Assembly: GCF_030463565.1 (NCBI RefSeq)
Contig: NC_134649.1
Coordinates: forward strand, 39,643,044 to 39,707,043
Length of the DNA: 64,000 nt
From: Pelecanus crispus
Taxonomy: Eukaryota > Chordata > Aves > Pelecaniformes > Pelecanidae
Reading direction: 5' to 3'
Below the pieces are notes generated by a model. That model was given only the letters and a program-made list of their open reading frames with translations. It was not told the origin of the DNA and ran no database searches. Position numbers and translations under genes: made by a program. The stretch's first letter is position 1, and each line of letters begins with the position of its first letter. Of this stretch, positions 11,801 to 26,700 are shown one piece after another.

Positions 11801-14800
11801 CTAATCACCATGAGACTTTGGAAAGGAAAAAAAAGTTATTTTCCTGTGTACTGGTACCTGAAATGAAGATGAGCATGAAACAGTGCAAGATGAGAACTGT
11901 CTTCCTAGTAGAAGCTGTTACATATTCCTCACAACAAGCAAACAAGGTCATACATAGTAAATTAAAAGAACTACCATAGAAGGTAGGGTATTCCTGTACC
12001 AAAAAAAGAATTGTTTTTTAGGCCTGTGTACAATATCACATACCTTGTGATCCTCTCTGTGACTGTGTGTCTTAGGTGGCACGGTAATATGAAGAATACT
12101 GACATGGAAAAAAGGATGCATTGCCCTGATACAGAGGTGGCAGGACAGCTTCTTTTAGTACATCTAAAATGGGACCTGTCTTTAAAATGGCCACATGGAC
12201 AACGCTACAGCACCCAAACAGACAAGGTGTCTCACAAGCAGTAGCAACCACATACCAAACACTAGCAATGATGTATCACTTGGAGATCCTGCATAAGGAT
12301 GAAATAAAAGCCTCTACCCACAATAAAAGAAGTCTGGAAAGCTGCGGAAAATTTATAATACGGCAGGTGATAGTTTGAAGCCGAAGCACATGTAACTTTT
12401 CACAGATAGCAGCTAACTCAGGATTGCTGGAGGTCAGAGTAGCTCTCTAACAGCTGTGCAGCACACGTATCCATGAATACATGATCATTCTGGCAACATG
12501 GACGCTTAAAGCATCAAAGTAGTTCATTAAATGACCATTGTGAGTGCTGAGCCTTAACTCCAATGTACTGACATATTGCTACTAATACTTCTCCAGCTTC
12601 TGCTCTTGGCAAGCAGCTAAGAAGGAAAACGTACCTACACACCACCTTTGTGCACTGCTCTTCTGAGAGTGGCTCACTGCTATAAAGAATAAGTTTTCTC
12701 TGTAGCATTTACCATGTCTCATAATTTTTCCATGCTGCTCAATGTAAGCTTTCTTTGAATTGATATAATTCACATGATGTGCTCCCTCAAGTCCCCCAGA
12801 TCTGGAAAAGTTAGTGTGTTATTTGTTATGTGTCATAGCTTTTTTTTTTTTTTTTTACTTAAAACTTCAATTAAAAAATACTCGGACACTTCTATTGATG
12901 TGAGGTTTGGGATCTATTTTTAAAATTTTAAACCATGCAATCCTCAAACCACATGCGCAATAATTATTTTTAGTTTAGTAAACCACAAACATCCCAAACA
13001 TCAGGTTCTTGCTTCAGTAGTGTTAGCACAGAGTCAGGCAAATGGAGAAAAGCATTTAGATAATAAGGCAACCATGATACACGTTATTTTTCTACTGAGC
13101 AACTTACCAAAACCAAGTATATTTGGTACAAGAACATGTGCAGATTAGAAAGACAAAATAGGTACAGTTAATTTATATAAATGGCATGTTAATTCAGTAA
13201 CTGATCAAAACTCAATCCTGCAAAGTCTTCCATGTAGGTACTTGCAGGTGCTTAATTCCCATAAGAAATACACACATGAAGTTTTACTAGTTCGAGATCT
13301 AATGAGGTCTGAAAAATACTTATCGGGTCCTAAAATTGCTCCTTTACACAGAGTTGACTTGTGGGATGCAAGGCATGAAAATAGAAATCCATGCCAGGTA
13401 GGTGGAAGATGCCCTACCTATAAATGCTCAGGACCTAGCTGGATAGAAGTCTGCTCGTGTTGGTCTCCACACGTAAAATCAAGCCAGCGCATTACAGAGA
13501 CTTACCCTTGCAACTCTGCAGTATAGCAGACTCTTCGGGGTCCTGTACAAGTCCTTACCTTACCTGCGTACTTGAGAAAACTGTACCTCTAAGACGCAGT
13601 CTTCGTTCTTCACACATTAATGACACAATAAATATCACCATCGTTCTTTTTGCAGCTTAGTGATGAGAAACATTATGATGTACCACTTGCAAAGGCATAG
13701 GTCTGAGTCTTAAAAGAGACTTTTGATCCAGGAGACTATCCCTGTATATTGGTACTAGATAGTAGCTTTATGTCAGGTGCAGTGCTTTATTGATAAGTAA
13801 CATAGGCCAACATGGGACAATGTACAGTACAAGTTCTGCTAGCCCAGATTCTCAGGCCGTCGGCACTTCTGCATTTGAAAAATCATGAGTCTAGCTCTGA
13901 AAATATTAAACCCCAATTCATTTGTAACATGGCCTTTATGAGAAAAAACACAAGCACTGAGGATATTTCAATCATTAACTGTGCAGGTTAACACCCATTA
14001 GTAACATCTGTACACACTCCCAATATGAAAACATAATGGTTATCAACTGGACTAATTCCAAATCAGCAGCTTCACACATGACATGGGAAATGTTAACAAG
14101 TATGGCATCTAACTGTCAAATTCTGCCAACCTTTGCTTGTTCCATGCAGGGCCAAATTGGAATACAATCAGCTGGATCCAACCTAGTTCATTTGTGTAGG
14201 TTCTTTATGTTGCAGGGAGAAAGAAGAGATGGCCCCTTGGGCCAGGTAAGGGAACAGAGCCAATACATGCAAGGAGAAATGTGACTGACTGTAGGGGAAG
14301 AGGAAGCAATGCTAGTATTTGGGGGCATATGAGAAGGGGACAAAATAGAAAGCAAAAGGAACAGAGTGGAGGCAGCAACACTCTTATAACAGCAAGAAAA
14401 AGGTCAGAAACCGCAGACGTAGAAATCAAACATCCCTCTCCCACACACGGCACCCTAGGAAGGGAATGAGTGCATATGAAGGGATGCTTTCACCTTCTTA
14501 GGAGGCATAAGGAACTTGTCACATTCAGAAACAAACAAATCAACTGGACCTGTCATCAGATCTGGTACATCAAATCTGATGTCCACTTACCATTCACATC
14601 ATTGTTGCGGCATCTAGGTTAACCTGCAACGTGCAATCACTACAAAACTTCCTCTGCTCTTTGTTTTGGCTATAACAGGGCCTTCATGAGCTGTCTGCTC
14701 ACATATATATTAACACCAACTTGTAATAAGCTATTGTTAAAAAAAAAACCAAACCAAACAAAACCAAACCCCACAAACCACCAAAAACCCTAAAAAAAAC

Positions 14801-17800
14801 CAAAAACCCAACATCAAAAACATTTCTCCTTGTTTTAGAGATTGCTTCTCCATTCAGGCTCTCGCTGCTGACTACAGTTTACGGTGAGAACATGGAATTC
14901 ACTGGAGAACACACACAAAAAAGAAATAAAGGAAAAGTCCAAGGATTCTTGAGGAAAGTAAAGCTAGTAACAGACAGGAAAAAAAAAAAAAAAAAAATCA
15001 CAGTCCTACATTAGGCAGCCATGGCCATATATTCCACTCCTGACACCACTGGGTAAAACTTGCCACCTCAAGTTTAACTTTCCTTCAATTACAAAAAGCT
15101 TTTTTTTGTATATCAAGCAGCAAACACAGCATTCTCCAAAAGCAGGACAAAATATTTAATAATTTAAATTAAACTAGAAAATGGCAAAAATTAAGCAACA
15201 TTCCAAGTATTCCAGCGTGTTGTACAGGGCTACTTTCAGTGGCTCTGAATGCATGAAAAGGCTGCTCCAGCTTGAACCACTGGATGAAAGCACAGGGTAC
15301 TCTAATCATAGATCTTTGTACTTCTAGCAGTGGTGGGGACAAAACCCATTGCAAGCTTTTACTAATGCTATTAACATGTTAATAGCAGCAGTCTGAACTG
15401 CTCAGGGTGTCTTTAGGAGAAAGAGTTATGTATTACATTTACTAGTATTTCAGTATTTTAGCAGTCTTTGACCTATTTCTTGGCCTTCATAATATCAAGA
15501 TACATCAATATTTGAGAAAAAGATAAGCTGCTGCTTCTTCCATGCTCAGCTACAGATACATGTCTTGAACTAGAATTCTAGTCATCTTACCCTATACAGT
15601 CAGAACTAGCCTACAGTGAAGAACACTTAAAAAAATCCTCACATCTTACTGTTTCAGGCCTTGAGAAGCTCATGCTCTAGCTATGAATTCACCACCACAT
15701 TATCTAGTTTGACATTTTAAGTAACTTCACACTGACCCATGGACCATATTAGGTACTATCTTGCATTAGTGGGAAAGAATTATAACATCAGTGTCATAAT
15801 TGTTGCTGTACCCTCTCCATTATTCCTCTATTGGGTGGGTCTTCTCTCAAGTTCTCAGTATCACCAACAAAACATTAGTTCCAGAGGGGTTAAAAGCAGT
15901 TGAAAAACAACTGCAGACAGGTTGGTGCTGTTCAACAAAATGAAGTCATGTCCAATGAATAGAGCTGATTAAGAATAAATGACAAACTACTGGTAGCTTC
16001 TCTACACTGTTCCACACTAACACTGATAGAATTTTAATTAGAAGTAAAACAAGAGTCTAAGCAGCATATAACATCCTTTTTTATTTCCCTAGGAATAAGA
16101 AAGTAGGTTCTACCTATTTAAGTAACAACTTTCTTCAAAGAGATTCATTGACGTGTGATCAGATAAGTGCCTTAGATGAAAAGGAGACATCACTGTAAGG
16201 TTTAACAAGGACAGTCTCAATAAGAACTGCATAGGATATAGATCTTGTTTCCAACACAGCCCTGCCAGATCCCCAGATCTAATGATCCTTAGAATATACT
16301 GCAAGATAAACCCCTCCATCTAGACACTGTTGCATACATCATTCCTGTTGCAGGGAAGAAAGAAAAAAAAGATAATTTTTGCAAGTTCATCTCTCTAGGA
16401 AAGGTACTGAACACAAGTTAAAGTTAGATCATTGAAATACAGGTAGACTGTACTGCAGAGAAAAGCAGAAAAAATTAATGAGTAACTTTTAAACACATCC
16501 TGAAAATGCAATTTTATCTAGTTTTAACCACTTTTCAGTAGTTAACTATATTTTAGAATATATTTTATGTTAAAACATTCACCTGTACGAGACAAGATTT
16601 ATAGGCAATCTTTATCCTCATCAGATGTGACGCATGCTCCACTGATTGAAGTTTAAGTTGACTGCAGGAACAACCCCATCCTAGCAAGCAAGTTATCACA
16701 AGTTACATATGAATTTGTGGCCTGCATCATCCAGGGGTTCCAGCCAGTTGATAACAGTCCTACCCAGCCTTCAAAACTATGGCTTGTTGCACCACTGCAT
16801 TAACTCCAGAATTACAAGGGTGTGCAACAACTGAAGAAGAATGATTAGAACCGGAAAACTGAAGTATTACATAGTAATATAGTACAAGGCAGTATGATGA
16901 TAAATGTCTGTAGGACAAATACAATTAAAACCACCTCTTTTTATTCTAAAAACTAAATGGATAAAATCCAACTGGGATTATATCTGCACATAACTGTTCA
17001 GGCTAAGTAATTTGTATTAAAAATATATTCTACTACATCTAGAAGTGCTTCATGTTTTGTTAACAGTTCCTTTTAGCTAAACTCTAATAAACATTTAATC
17101 ACACTCAGCACATCAGTTCTTACAGGACAGTGATGAACTAAAAGCCACAAAATTAAAAGCAATTATTTCATAACAAAAGCTTTGCTTCTCCCCACCAATG
17201 ACTACTTTTGACTTTACATACAAAATTACCTGATACACCATGCATAAAATAATTACAAAATGACTCCACACAAGCAATTTTTCAAAAACATTTGAATCTA
17301 CTACTCCCCCAAGAATCAGTAGCTCACTGATGACAGATAGAGAATCAAGACATTACCTATGCAGAAAATAAGAAATACATTAGAACAAAACAACAATATG
17401 CAGCTCTAAGTTTTGTGTCCAGACAATAAAAATGCAACTTATTATCTAATATATGCTCATTTCACAAGCTTGCCACGTATTGCCAGGGATCAGTTCAGCA
17501 TCTTTATTACATACTAAAATAACCACTGATTGATTTTAGATTGAAAATGGAGCATGCAACTATAAGGGGAAAATCATGTAAACAAAGCAATGCTGGGAAA
17601 CATAATAGAAACAAGGAGTTACATTATCTATACATAGACAACTGCATTAGTTTACATAGCAAAAAAAGAAATTCCAGACAATTTATTTTTTCCCCATTCA
17701 TCTAGAGTTACAAACAAGTCTACTACTAGAGATGGAAAAGAAATCTCCATGCAAATTCTGTAATACTTTCAAGGGATATATAATGGTCAAGAAAGACAAC

Positions 17801-20733
17801 TTGACCCTAAAATTGCATCATCAAAATCAGTTGCAGAGTCCACACTGAACAGCTTCTTTTTCTTTACTTTCATGGATCCAAGGAAGTGGCAGTATGTATT
17901 TACCATTAATCTACCTTCTAATTCCTAATATTTCACTGAAGTGCAAGCTATACTACATGGTTATCACAAACTTAAAATCCAGAAGGAAGTCTGACTGCAT
18001 TTTACTTTTCTTAATGCAGCAAAATACAAATTCCATGGCAGGAAACATACTCCAAGAATTAAACTAGAAAACAGAAAGGGCTGGATTCTGTGTCTCAACA
18101 TATAGCCCTAATTCCTTGTCAAGCAAATCTTTATCACTATTTTAAGGTTTAGCAGGGGGAGGAAAAAAAAAAAAATCAGTCAAAAGCAGAACAGGCTAGC
18201 ACTCACAGCAGGAGCAGAATCTGGGGGGAAGCGTAGGTGAGGAGAATGAGAGAGACTTTTTTTTTAGTCCAAGTTACATTTCCACTTTTAAGGGATTATC
18301 CAGAATGCAAATGCAGTGAAGTGATGACAGTTATGCTAGCTTCTAGTCTGACAAGGATAGGATGACAAGAAAGTGATAGTTTCCACAAAGACCTCTTTAA
18401 GATCTTCCTTTCTCAAAACACCTCAAACATGTTACATAGCATTTTTCAGTTTCTGATGTAAGGTCCTTACACATATTCCATATTTGTACTGGATCTAGCA
18501 CAACAGGTTACCAAGTCACAGCAGAGTCAGCAAGAAGCAACTCCATCCTAAACACACCTTCAAACACGTTAGATTATACGCTGCAAGTTCCCCTCTGTCA
18601 GTATTAGGTTCAGGTCCTTAGCTACTGTAGGACCAGGATTCTCGCATTTTATGTTTTGTACACAGATGCTATAGATACTTTTATAGAGGATAAATCCAAA
18701 ACCTGTAGAGCATTGAGGCAATGTGGGAAAGAAACACACAGCAGAAAAAAATAGGAGGCAAACTGTTCTTAGAACAGAGCACCCCTTCACAAACGGCTCT
18801 TGCTTCTTCACAAATAACGCATTGGATTTCCATTTGAACAACCAAAAGCTTGGATACATGTGATTTTTTTTTTTTTTTTAATTTGGTGCCCAGTGTTTAT
18901 CTGATTGCCTAAGACTTCATTTTCATGGTCCAACTGCCTAAGTGCCAAGGTTTATCACTGCTGCTTTTGTGCCCATTTACTTACTCAGGTTAACTCGGCA
19001 TTTGTCTTCCTACACCTGAAAGAGTCACACTGAGAAGCTCTGTCACACGTTGTTTCTTTTAAAAGCAAAGAGATGCTCAGAGTACCTGCTATCCAAGCCC
19101 TCAGAACTGAGTAGCGTCAGCCACTTAATTGCCTACAATTTTTTGTGAGGATCCTACAGCTGTACTGAAATATAAACAGCTCAAACACACTGTAAAATTT
19201 AACAGAATTTCCCCTCAAACACTCAGAAGCATCATCACTAACACTGCAATAACTTATGCAAACAACAGGATACCAAAACATGGAAGCAACATTGCTGTGC
19301 ACTCAAGACTGCTGCCCACAGAGACAGGCAAGTGTTTAAACATTACTAGACTTACTGGGCTGCATTACAGGCACTACAACTTTTCATGCTTTGGTTAAGT
19401 TAACCAACACATAAGGAAAGAAGAAAAAAAAAAAACCCACAAGCCTGCAAGACACAGTTACTGAAGCCACAGGTACAATTTGTTTTGTAATATAATTCTC
19501 ACAGCCTATGTTCTGTTAGGAAAGAAAACCAACGTAGCATTCCCTTATGCACAGGTATTAAATTATAGTGAATTACTATTAAGTTATTTGCAACTCTAAA
19601 GTAAATTTCAAATATTTTAATAGCTGTTCAGGGCTTCAGTAGTGCTGGTTCACGATCCACAGTCTACTATAGCTACTGAAAATACTTTACATTTTTTACG
19701 CCTTCCTGCCTGGGGCTGGGGAAAAAAGAATTGGACAAGAATAAAAATCTGACAAGCTGAAGCAACTGATCTTCACAACCCACAAATTGATTCAAAGACT
19801 GCTTACAACACAGAAGAGTATCTCAAATCCAAGCAGTATTAACAATAAACACCACACAGAAACAGGAGCTTTCAATGAAAGTAAAAAGTATTTGCTTTTT
19901 AATATGCACTTAAGTCACAGTATCTGTTTTGAGATCATTACACCAGGTAACATTTTCATTGTATTCTCAAAGTATTTTACAAGAGCCTGTCTAAACACAG
20001 AAGGAGCAGGTACTAACTAAAGGAACCCAAAACCTGTGGTTTCAGAGCAAAAATAAAGCCAGTGACCAACATTCTTTCCATTCACCTTTATCAGTGGTTG
20101 TACAAAACACCCTTTTTAAAAATGCAAAAGCCATCACAATAAGTGAAGTGAAATCAGAGGAGATACACATTTCTTTCTGGCAGTCCTTACCTGATGCTAG
20201 TAGTAAAATGCAACCATAATCTAAAAAGACCATTTGAAATTATTTTACAAATTCTAGATTTAAGCCATTTTCAATGTCCTGTATCACTCTGGCAAAAAAA
20301 TCTTTACGGAAAAACAATCATTTGATGCAATTTCTATTAATAGAACAGAATACATTAAAAAAGATCAGCTATTGATCAGAACATACTTAAATGAAGACAG
20401 ACGTGGTGTGCTAGTGGAATTTGAGTTGAAAGCTATATATATTTAAAGACATTATTCAAGCCAAAACTCAAGGAGAACTTGAAGGTAGAAAACAGCTGTT
20501 AAAGTATTAGTTGTGTCTGACAGCAGGTCACACAATACATACATATACTCGTTCTTTTTGCTGTATTTGCAAGGCTGTAGCAGTGAGATTTCTTCTTCGG
20601 CAATAAATTATTTACTATGATACAGTGTATAGAACAATGGTGAAACATTTCTTGACAACTCAAGACAGACATACTGCAAAAGTCCATGTCTCTGAAAATG
20701 AGAAATGGAGACAACAGCCTCCTTGCATCTTCA
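8827..20733. other. Intergenic spacer and 3' UTRs between the netrin-4-like gene and CHCHD4
   Basis: An 11.9-kb AT-rich stretch with no recognisable coding exon on either strand; the longest open frames are below 100 codons and show no domain or splice support. It should contain the 3' UTR of the netrin-4-like gene on the left; candidate AATAAA signals on the plus strand are at 10659-10664 and 10800-10805. The CHCHD4 3' UTR should lie at the right end, where I could not pick a convincing minus-strand poly(A) signal. Poly(T) and poly(A) runs occur at about 12840, 14980 and 18866, and an A/C-rich tract at 14738-14822. No LTR or CR1 element was recognised. Confidence 0.5.
14738..14822. repeat. 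A/C-rich low-complexity tract
   Basis: About 85 bases almost free of G, built of irregular AAACC, AAAACC and CAAAC units (for example CCAAACCAAACAAAACC). It is one of several such tracts in the window; others are at 1-17, 3196-3222, 24219-24260 and 28703-28745, with a reverse-complement version near 34190-34228. Confidence 0.7.
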
Positions 20734-23700
20734 TTAGCTAGATCCCTTCTCCTCTTTGGCAGCAGAAGCCTCCAAATCTTTGCTTGACTTCTCTTTTTCT
20801 TCATTTTCATCCTCTTGAGGGTAAAGATCTGGGTATTTTTGCATGCATTCCTGCATGGCACGGAATTGGTCCACACAGTCTGATCCCTTTATTTCTTCTG
20901 TGCTATAGTGGAAACAAGAAAAGGCTGACTTGAACTGTTCCCCACAGGGACCACTAGCCATTCCACCCAGACATGGGCAATTCCAATTGATATCTCCATT
21001 GGGCAATATCAATCCTAAACAAACAAGAAAGAAGAAAAGTTAAGCGCTCCTTCCAAAAACTGATTTTATTCAGTGAAAGCTGCTAGGCTGCAGGTGTCAG
21101 CTGAAGTACTAACAATGCCATATGAGTTCTGTAGCTTCAAGGATGCTAAACATCTTTCACCTACTGTGAATCCAATCCACTTGCCACTCTCTGTCAGGGG
21201 AACAAGCAAGCCTTAAAATCATGTCATACAAGTCATAAGAATTTAATTCCAGTATTAAGGCTAGAATTCTTTTAAATCAAGTTGGATAGATGCATTTTTC
21301 TTCTTGTTTTAAATGAACACTTGAATACTAACCCACAGCTTTCCCCCTTAAAATTTGAACTGGAAAACCAGAATTACAAAAATGAAAGTCAGTTTATTTG
21401 TGATGAAAACTTCAGTGATGGAATAGCAAGGTGAAGATTTAAATGGACATATGTTCTTTGACACATCAACTGATTTGCACAATGGAGTTCTGTGGCTTGC
21501 TGCTTGAACTTATTTCCCCTGGAAGTTTTAGAAAACCTTTTAAACAGTCAGCTATAGAAATGTAATATAATGGACTTGGTCGTGTGGGCTTCTAGAGTCT
21601 CTAATATATTGCTCTAAAGCAATGCATCTCCATTCCCTTTCTCTGCATTGTATGAACATACATGTAGTTATGTTCATCTACAAAGAACAAGAGAAATACT
21701 GTGCTGTGATCCAAGCTGGTTTCTTCTCCACTTTAAGTTGGCTCTCCTCCTCTCTAGTAGACTTCCCTAACTTCATCTCCAGGTTCAGTTTCTACAGAAG
21801 CTAACAACATGTGCAAACCTGAAGTTTAAGTACCTTCCCTTTAGAAGCAGGTATGAAAATACCATTGTCAGAGACTAAAGCTGCATTAAATCTGATCCGA
21901 ACATGAAATTATTTTTAGGGCCTGATGTAATTTGATATTACCTAAAATATTCCCACAGAATTCAATAAGCCTACTTATTGTCTTTGTCCTGTGGGACCAT
22001 GAAGTTCCAGAGGTTCGTTTCACTCCCACTAGCAACTCCTTGGACACCAGGCCACAATATCACGAATCTTATGTACTGGTACAGCAAAAGCAGCTCAATC
22101 ATATTGAGCTATATTAAGAGGAATGAAAAGAAAATTTTACTCCAATTTGCATTTCATCAATGATGTGCTCTAACTCAGTGCAGTTCAGCAGAAAATTATA
22201 CTGTCAGTCAAATCTCAGTGTTGATCAGTCTCCTTGTCATTATAGAAAGTAACAGTCTCCTTAGCATGATTTAGTCAACTACAGTAATACTGTCCTTTTT
22301 CATTGATCATGCTTTATTCAGCAAGATAGTTTTGCAAAATATCCGTAATAATCACTGTACTGAGAAGATATGCCTACCACAGTGCATCGTGGTATCTCTA
22401 GCTGCCTGGAGGAAAAGCAGAACTTCTGAGACAAGGAAATGGATGGCTGGTGCCAGATTCCTTATTGCCAAGGATGACATAAAGCAGAAAGATGTTGATC
22501 ATACAGTGTAGAAGAAATACGGCTTGCTTTGTAAACTAGATTTTGAAGTCCTATATTCCTCCTCACTAACATCAACCAGTCATTTTAAACAGTCATTTTT
22601 CTAATACTTCAAAAAGAAAAAAATACATGAAGAGTTTTGAAATGTTCCTGAAGACACCACAGCAATAAAATTACTTGTAAAATAATTCTCTTAAATAAAT
22701 TGTTCTTTTTAGAGCCAGAGCTGCTTTGTAAGCATGCAGATTTTAACCACAATGTAAGAGTTATCCCATAAACAATACATTCTGGCATATCACATGAGCA
22801 TTGATTTGCACCTATTTGATCACTGAAATAGCATCAGGTTTGGATGTTATACACACAGAAATCATGCTTTAAAAAAACAAAACAAAAATACAGATGAATA
22901 AGGCAAGCATTTCCTCACTGATAATTACAGCAGAATGCACACTTCAATAAATATCAGCTAGCTTAGAACACAATAAAAATGTAAAATACTTCATCCATCA
23001 CTCTCGCTGAATCACAAGTCTGCAATAGACAGGATTACTATTTTTAATTAAACTGAATTAAAACTTCTTTCAAATGCAGCCTGAACCTCACTGATCCAGT
23101 GGGTCCACTTGAGCCTGCACTTGGGGAAGAGAAAACAACCCTGTTCACATCATAGCAGATCAGGACTTGCGTTAGCAATTAACTGCTGACATCACACAAC
23201 CTAATCTCTCTTAGCTCATGGGATCTGTTAATATCATGGATGAAGGCAGGCCCATCTGCATTTGTCAACACTTGTCTTTGTACTTGCTGTAATGAAGTCC
23301 CACTGAATTCTTAATTTTTTTCTATCAGCCACAGCTGTTAAAAGGCACATACAGGGAACTTTGAGATACACTGCAAAATGAAATGCTAACTTGAACCTAC
23401 CCTGGTTTGTCTGCCTTCCCATTTCACATGGCTTCATTTCTTTCAATGTTTTTGGCTTAAAGTGAGCCATTAACATTTTGCCTACCAAAAGCTCATAATT
23501 GATAGAAAAAAAGAAAACCTCATAACTGATAGAAATAAAAAAAGAATACTTTATTTTCTCTTTTTTTTTTTTTACTTTATTTTCTCCCAAGGGAAACAGC
23601 ACAAGTTTTCCTGACTGATCTACTGACTACAGTAGACTGCTCAAAGACTAATGTCTGTTAATGCCTGAAGCAAAATAAGAACTACCCAAAAATACCGAAC

Positions 23701-26700
23701 TACATGTTTATCTTAAGTTTGAAAAAGGCCCCTACAAAAAAACAAAGGCTCAAATAAAAGTTTCAGCTGTATTAGAAAACAATACAGATTATGGTATATC
23801 CATATAATAAATCTATTCTTTCCCAAATATGACTGTTCTGTGTATAGCGCAGCAGAAAAGATGAAAAGAGTCATTATAGTTAATTATGCCACAGAAGTTG
23901 AACACTGGAAACCAAGCCTTCTATTCAAAGTAGAAACTAAATTAGAAAAGCCTGCATGTTACTTTATGTACAGCAAAGCCCTTTCCAATTTTCTTTTAAA
24001 TAAAGACCACACGAGCTAAAGCTTCTGCACTTCAACACATTCCAAAACATTCTGCCCATATGTCTTTCCTGCCCACAAATTTCACTCCCATTAGATGCAG
24101 CTACATTCTGTGACATGTCAATTGTTTCTCTGTTTTTATCTGATGCATTGTAGCCCAAGATCATTCAAGTTTCAGAGAACCCTTAAAACACAGCAGTAAC
24201 TTGCCACATGCTCAGGGGAAAAAAAAAAAAACAAACCCCCAAAAAAGCCAACCCAAACTTATTAACAGTACTTAAACAGAGTTTACAGAGTTTCTTACTT
24301 TGTGTCACACAGACACACATTTTCACTTTAAGGTGTCCCTGACAGAACTAGCTTCTGGCTTTCTCCATTTTGTTCCCTGCCCTATAGTTTAGGAAGCAAG
24401 TGATCTAACATGCTGTAAATACAGGATTGCCAGGGAAAAAACGCCACCACCTCTCCTCCTCACCATGGCCTTTCCTTACGCAGCAACATACAGGTAAGAG
24501 GAATCAATGAATATGGCATTTAAACAAGGAGGAAGTGGCTGTTTTAATTTTGGCTAGTTTACTATCAAATACATGGCACAAGACTATATACTTGTGGTAT
24601 GCATACAACCAGAAAAAGAGTAGTTTGTGGCAGAGGGGTGTGGCGTGAGACAGAAGCAAGAGAATCCCCTCTTTAGAGGTACCAAGAGAATTGTTTTCTA
24701 TGTTCACATTCCAAGCCTTTGTAGTATGTCTCTCTATTATGCCAGATCTGAGATGGGCACCCTTCCCTTTCATCTTAAAAGCTGGTGTCAAAAATAGATG
24801 CTTAGTTATAGGACCAATATGCTGTTGCTAGACAGACACCTTTTACTAACAGAATATTTAATTATCACCAAAGACCATGAATGATTATAAGGGGGAAGAT
24901 AGATGAACTTTAACCAACCACATATAACATCAATACCGACTGCATACATGAATTTACTTAGCTAAACAGCAAACCACTTAGTTTAGCTGTACACCACACG
25001 AGGTGACTTAACAGTTCAGCAAATGATAAAGTCTCCAAGGGTTTGTATGTTCTCCAGATGTGATATCTAGAAAAAGTATCTTTCTTTGCTTTATTTTGCA
25101 AGCAGTCTCCAGTTTTTCAGAGGAAACAAAGCCACAGGCCACAGAAAAGGAATTCCACCATCTGATCATTGGAGGCTGTTAACTCTTCACTTAACAGACC
25201 AATAATGGATTTTAAACGTGCCTGAGAGAGGAGTTAAAAACTCTGATTTTGTTTCACTGCCACACAGCATACTGACAGGAGCAAACACTCGTAAAAATGA
25301 GCTCTCCTCAGACACTGTTTTCCACCTAAGGATGAACTACTTTACATGAATCATTTGTAGGTTCCATCCTGGTCAAGGCAGTAACAGATACAAGTGCCAC
25401 ATAAATTTTATTGCCTGTACTCTATTTGAAATCTTTAGGGGCTGAAGCACCAGTCCCATGGTGAAGATGACAAATCTCAAAGCACAGATTGTTTCCACCA
25501 AATAGGCAGTTTGGGTATTGGGTCGTAGCCAGTGAAACAACCTATCTGAAAATACGAGGTAGAACAATTCCTGACGGATACTAAATTGCGGTTTTTAAAC
25601 AGCTTTCTGAAATTCTCTCATTGCTCTCATTTGGGTCCTTATAAAACTGAACAGACTCACCACTGCTGACAAGCAAAACTTTTAGATATATCTACTGACA
25701 ACATACAGTTGTAATGAGGCCAAGATAGGCAGCTAAATACAAAATCATTTAGACACAAATCTATGTATGAAAAAAATTATTTTAATGACATAGGAAGATA
25801 TGGTTCAAATTAAACTACATACCTTATCAGCTAACAAAGTGACCCTGTGCTCCAGCTGCTAAACTGTGCTTAAATACTGCCCTCTAAAGGTCACAGAGCC
25901 ACTTGCATAACTTCTACTTTCTAACAAAATTTCAAAAAGGGTGAAGCATTTACTTCAATCTCAGCTGAGTTGAAAGCAATGAGATCACTTCACATAAAGT
26001 GAAGAGGCTAAAAGACCTGTAGTCATAAAGGCAATCAGAAGAAAAGTTAACCCAAATTCACAGATGTTCATGACAATGTATTAACCTAGAACAAAATTTA
26101 TTTTATCTTCATGATAGCAATATTATTTCATTTTTTCATTAGAAAAAACCTAAAATATTCTCTGTGCAATCAGAATATTACAAGTCTTGATCTCAGAAAT
26201 ATTCTGCTGTCTTAAATCTCCATTTGCAGGCTAGACCTACTTCATACAAGAACTGTAATCTTCACTGAAAACTTTAACTTACATCTTTTCGAGGCAAGAT
26301 GGTTACAGTTGAAAACAGTAATTTGAACTTACCTGTCATCTGTCACTGAAAGATATTACTACTAGTTATTGATTATATTGCTACTAGTATAGTACAGGAT
26401 GAGTCAGATAAAATTTATATTAAATCGGATATACAGAGATCACCAAATTAGGCAATTTCAGCTGCACAGAGGCAGGTGAGCAACTTACATCAATGACAGT
26501 GGTATGTAACTCACTTCAGCTTCTCTGAAAATTGCACTTTTAAAACAGTGAAAAAACAACCATAATTTTCAGTGGTTAAGCTCTAACTTCATTAAGAAAA
26601 GAAAAGGAATGAAAAGTTTTTTCTGGGTATCTCTGGCTACTAGCCAAAACTATAAGCCACCAACTGATGTATTTGAACAGGCCACTTTGAAAGATCATTA

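Noticed and set aside
14036-14469. Overlapping 62-82-codon open frames on both strands as a hidden gene in the spacer
   Set aside because: They mirror each other, have no splice or domain support, and lie in a purine-rich stretch that favours open frames.
20499-20876. A 125-codon minus-strand open frame next to CHCHD4
   Set aside because: It is an alternative frame over CHCHD4 exon 3 and its 3' UTR; the real frame has the CPC and CX9C motifs.
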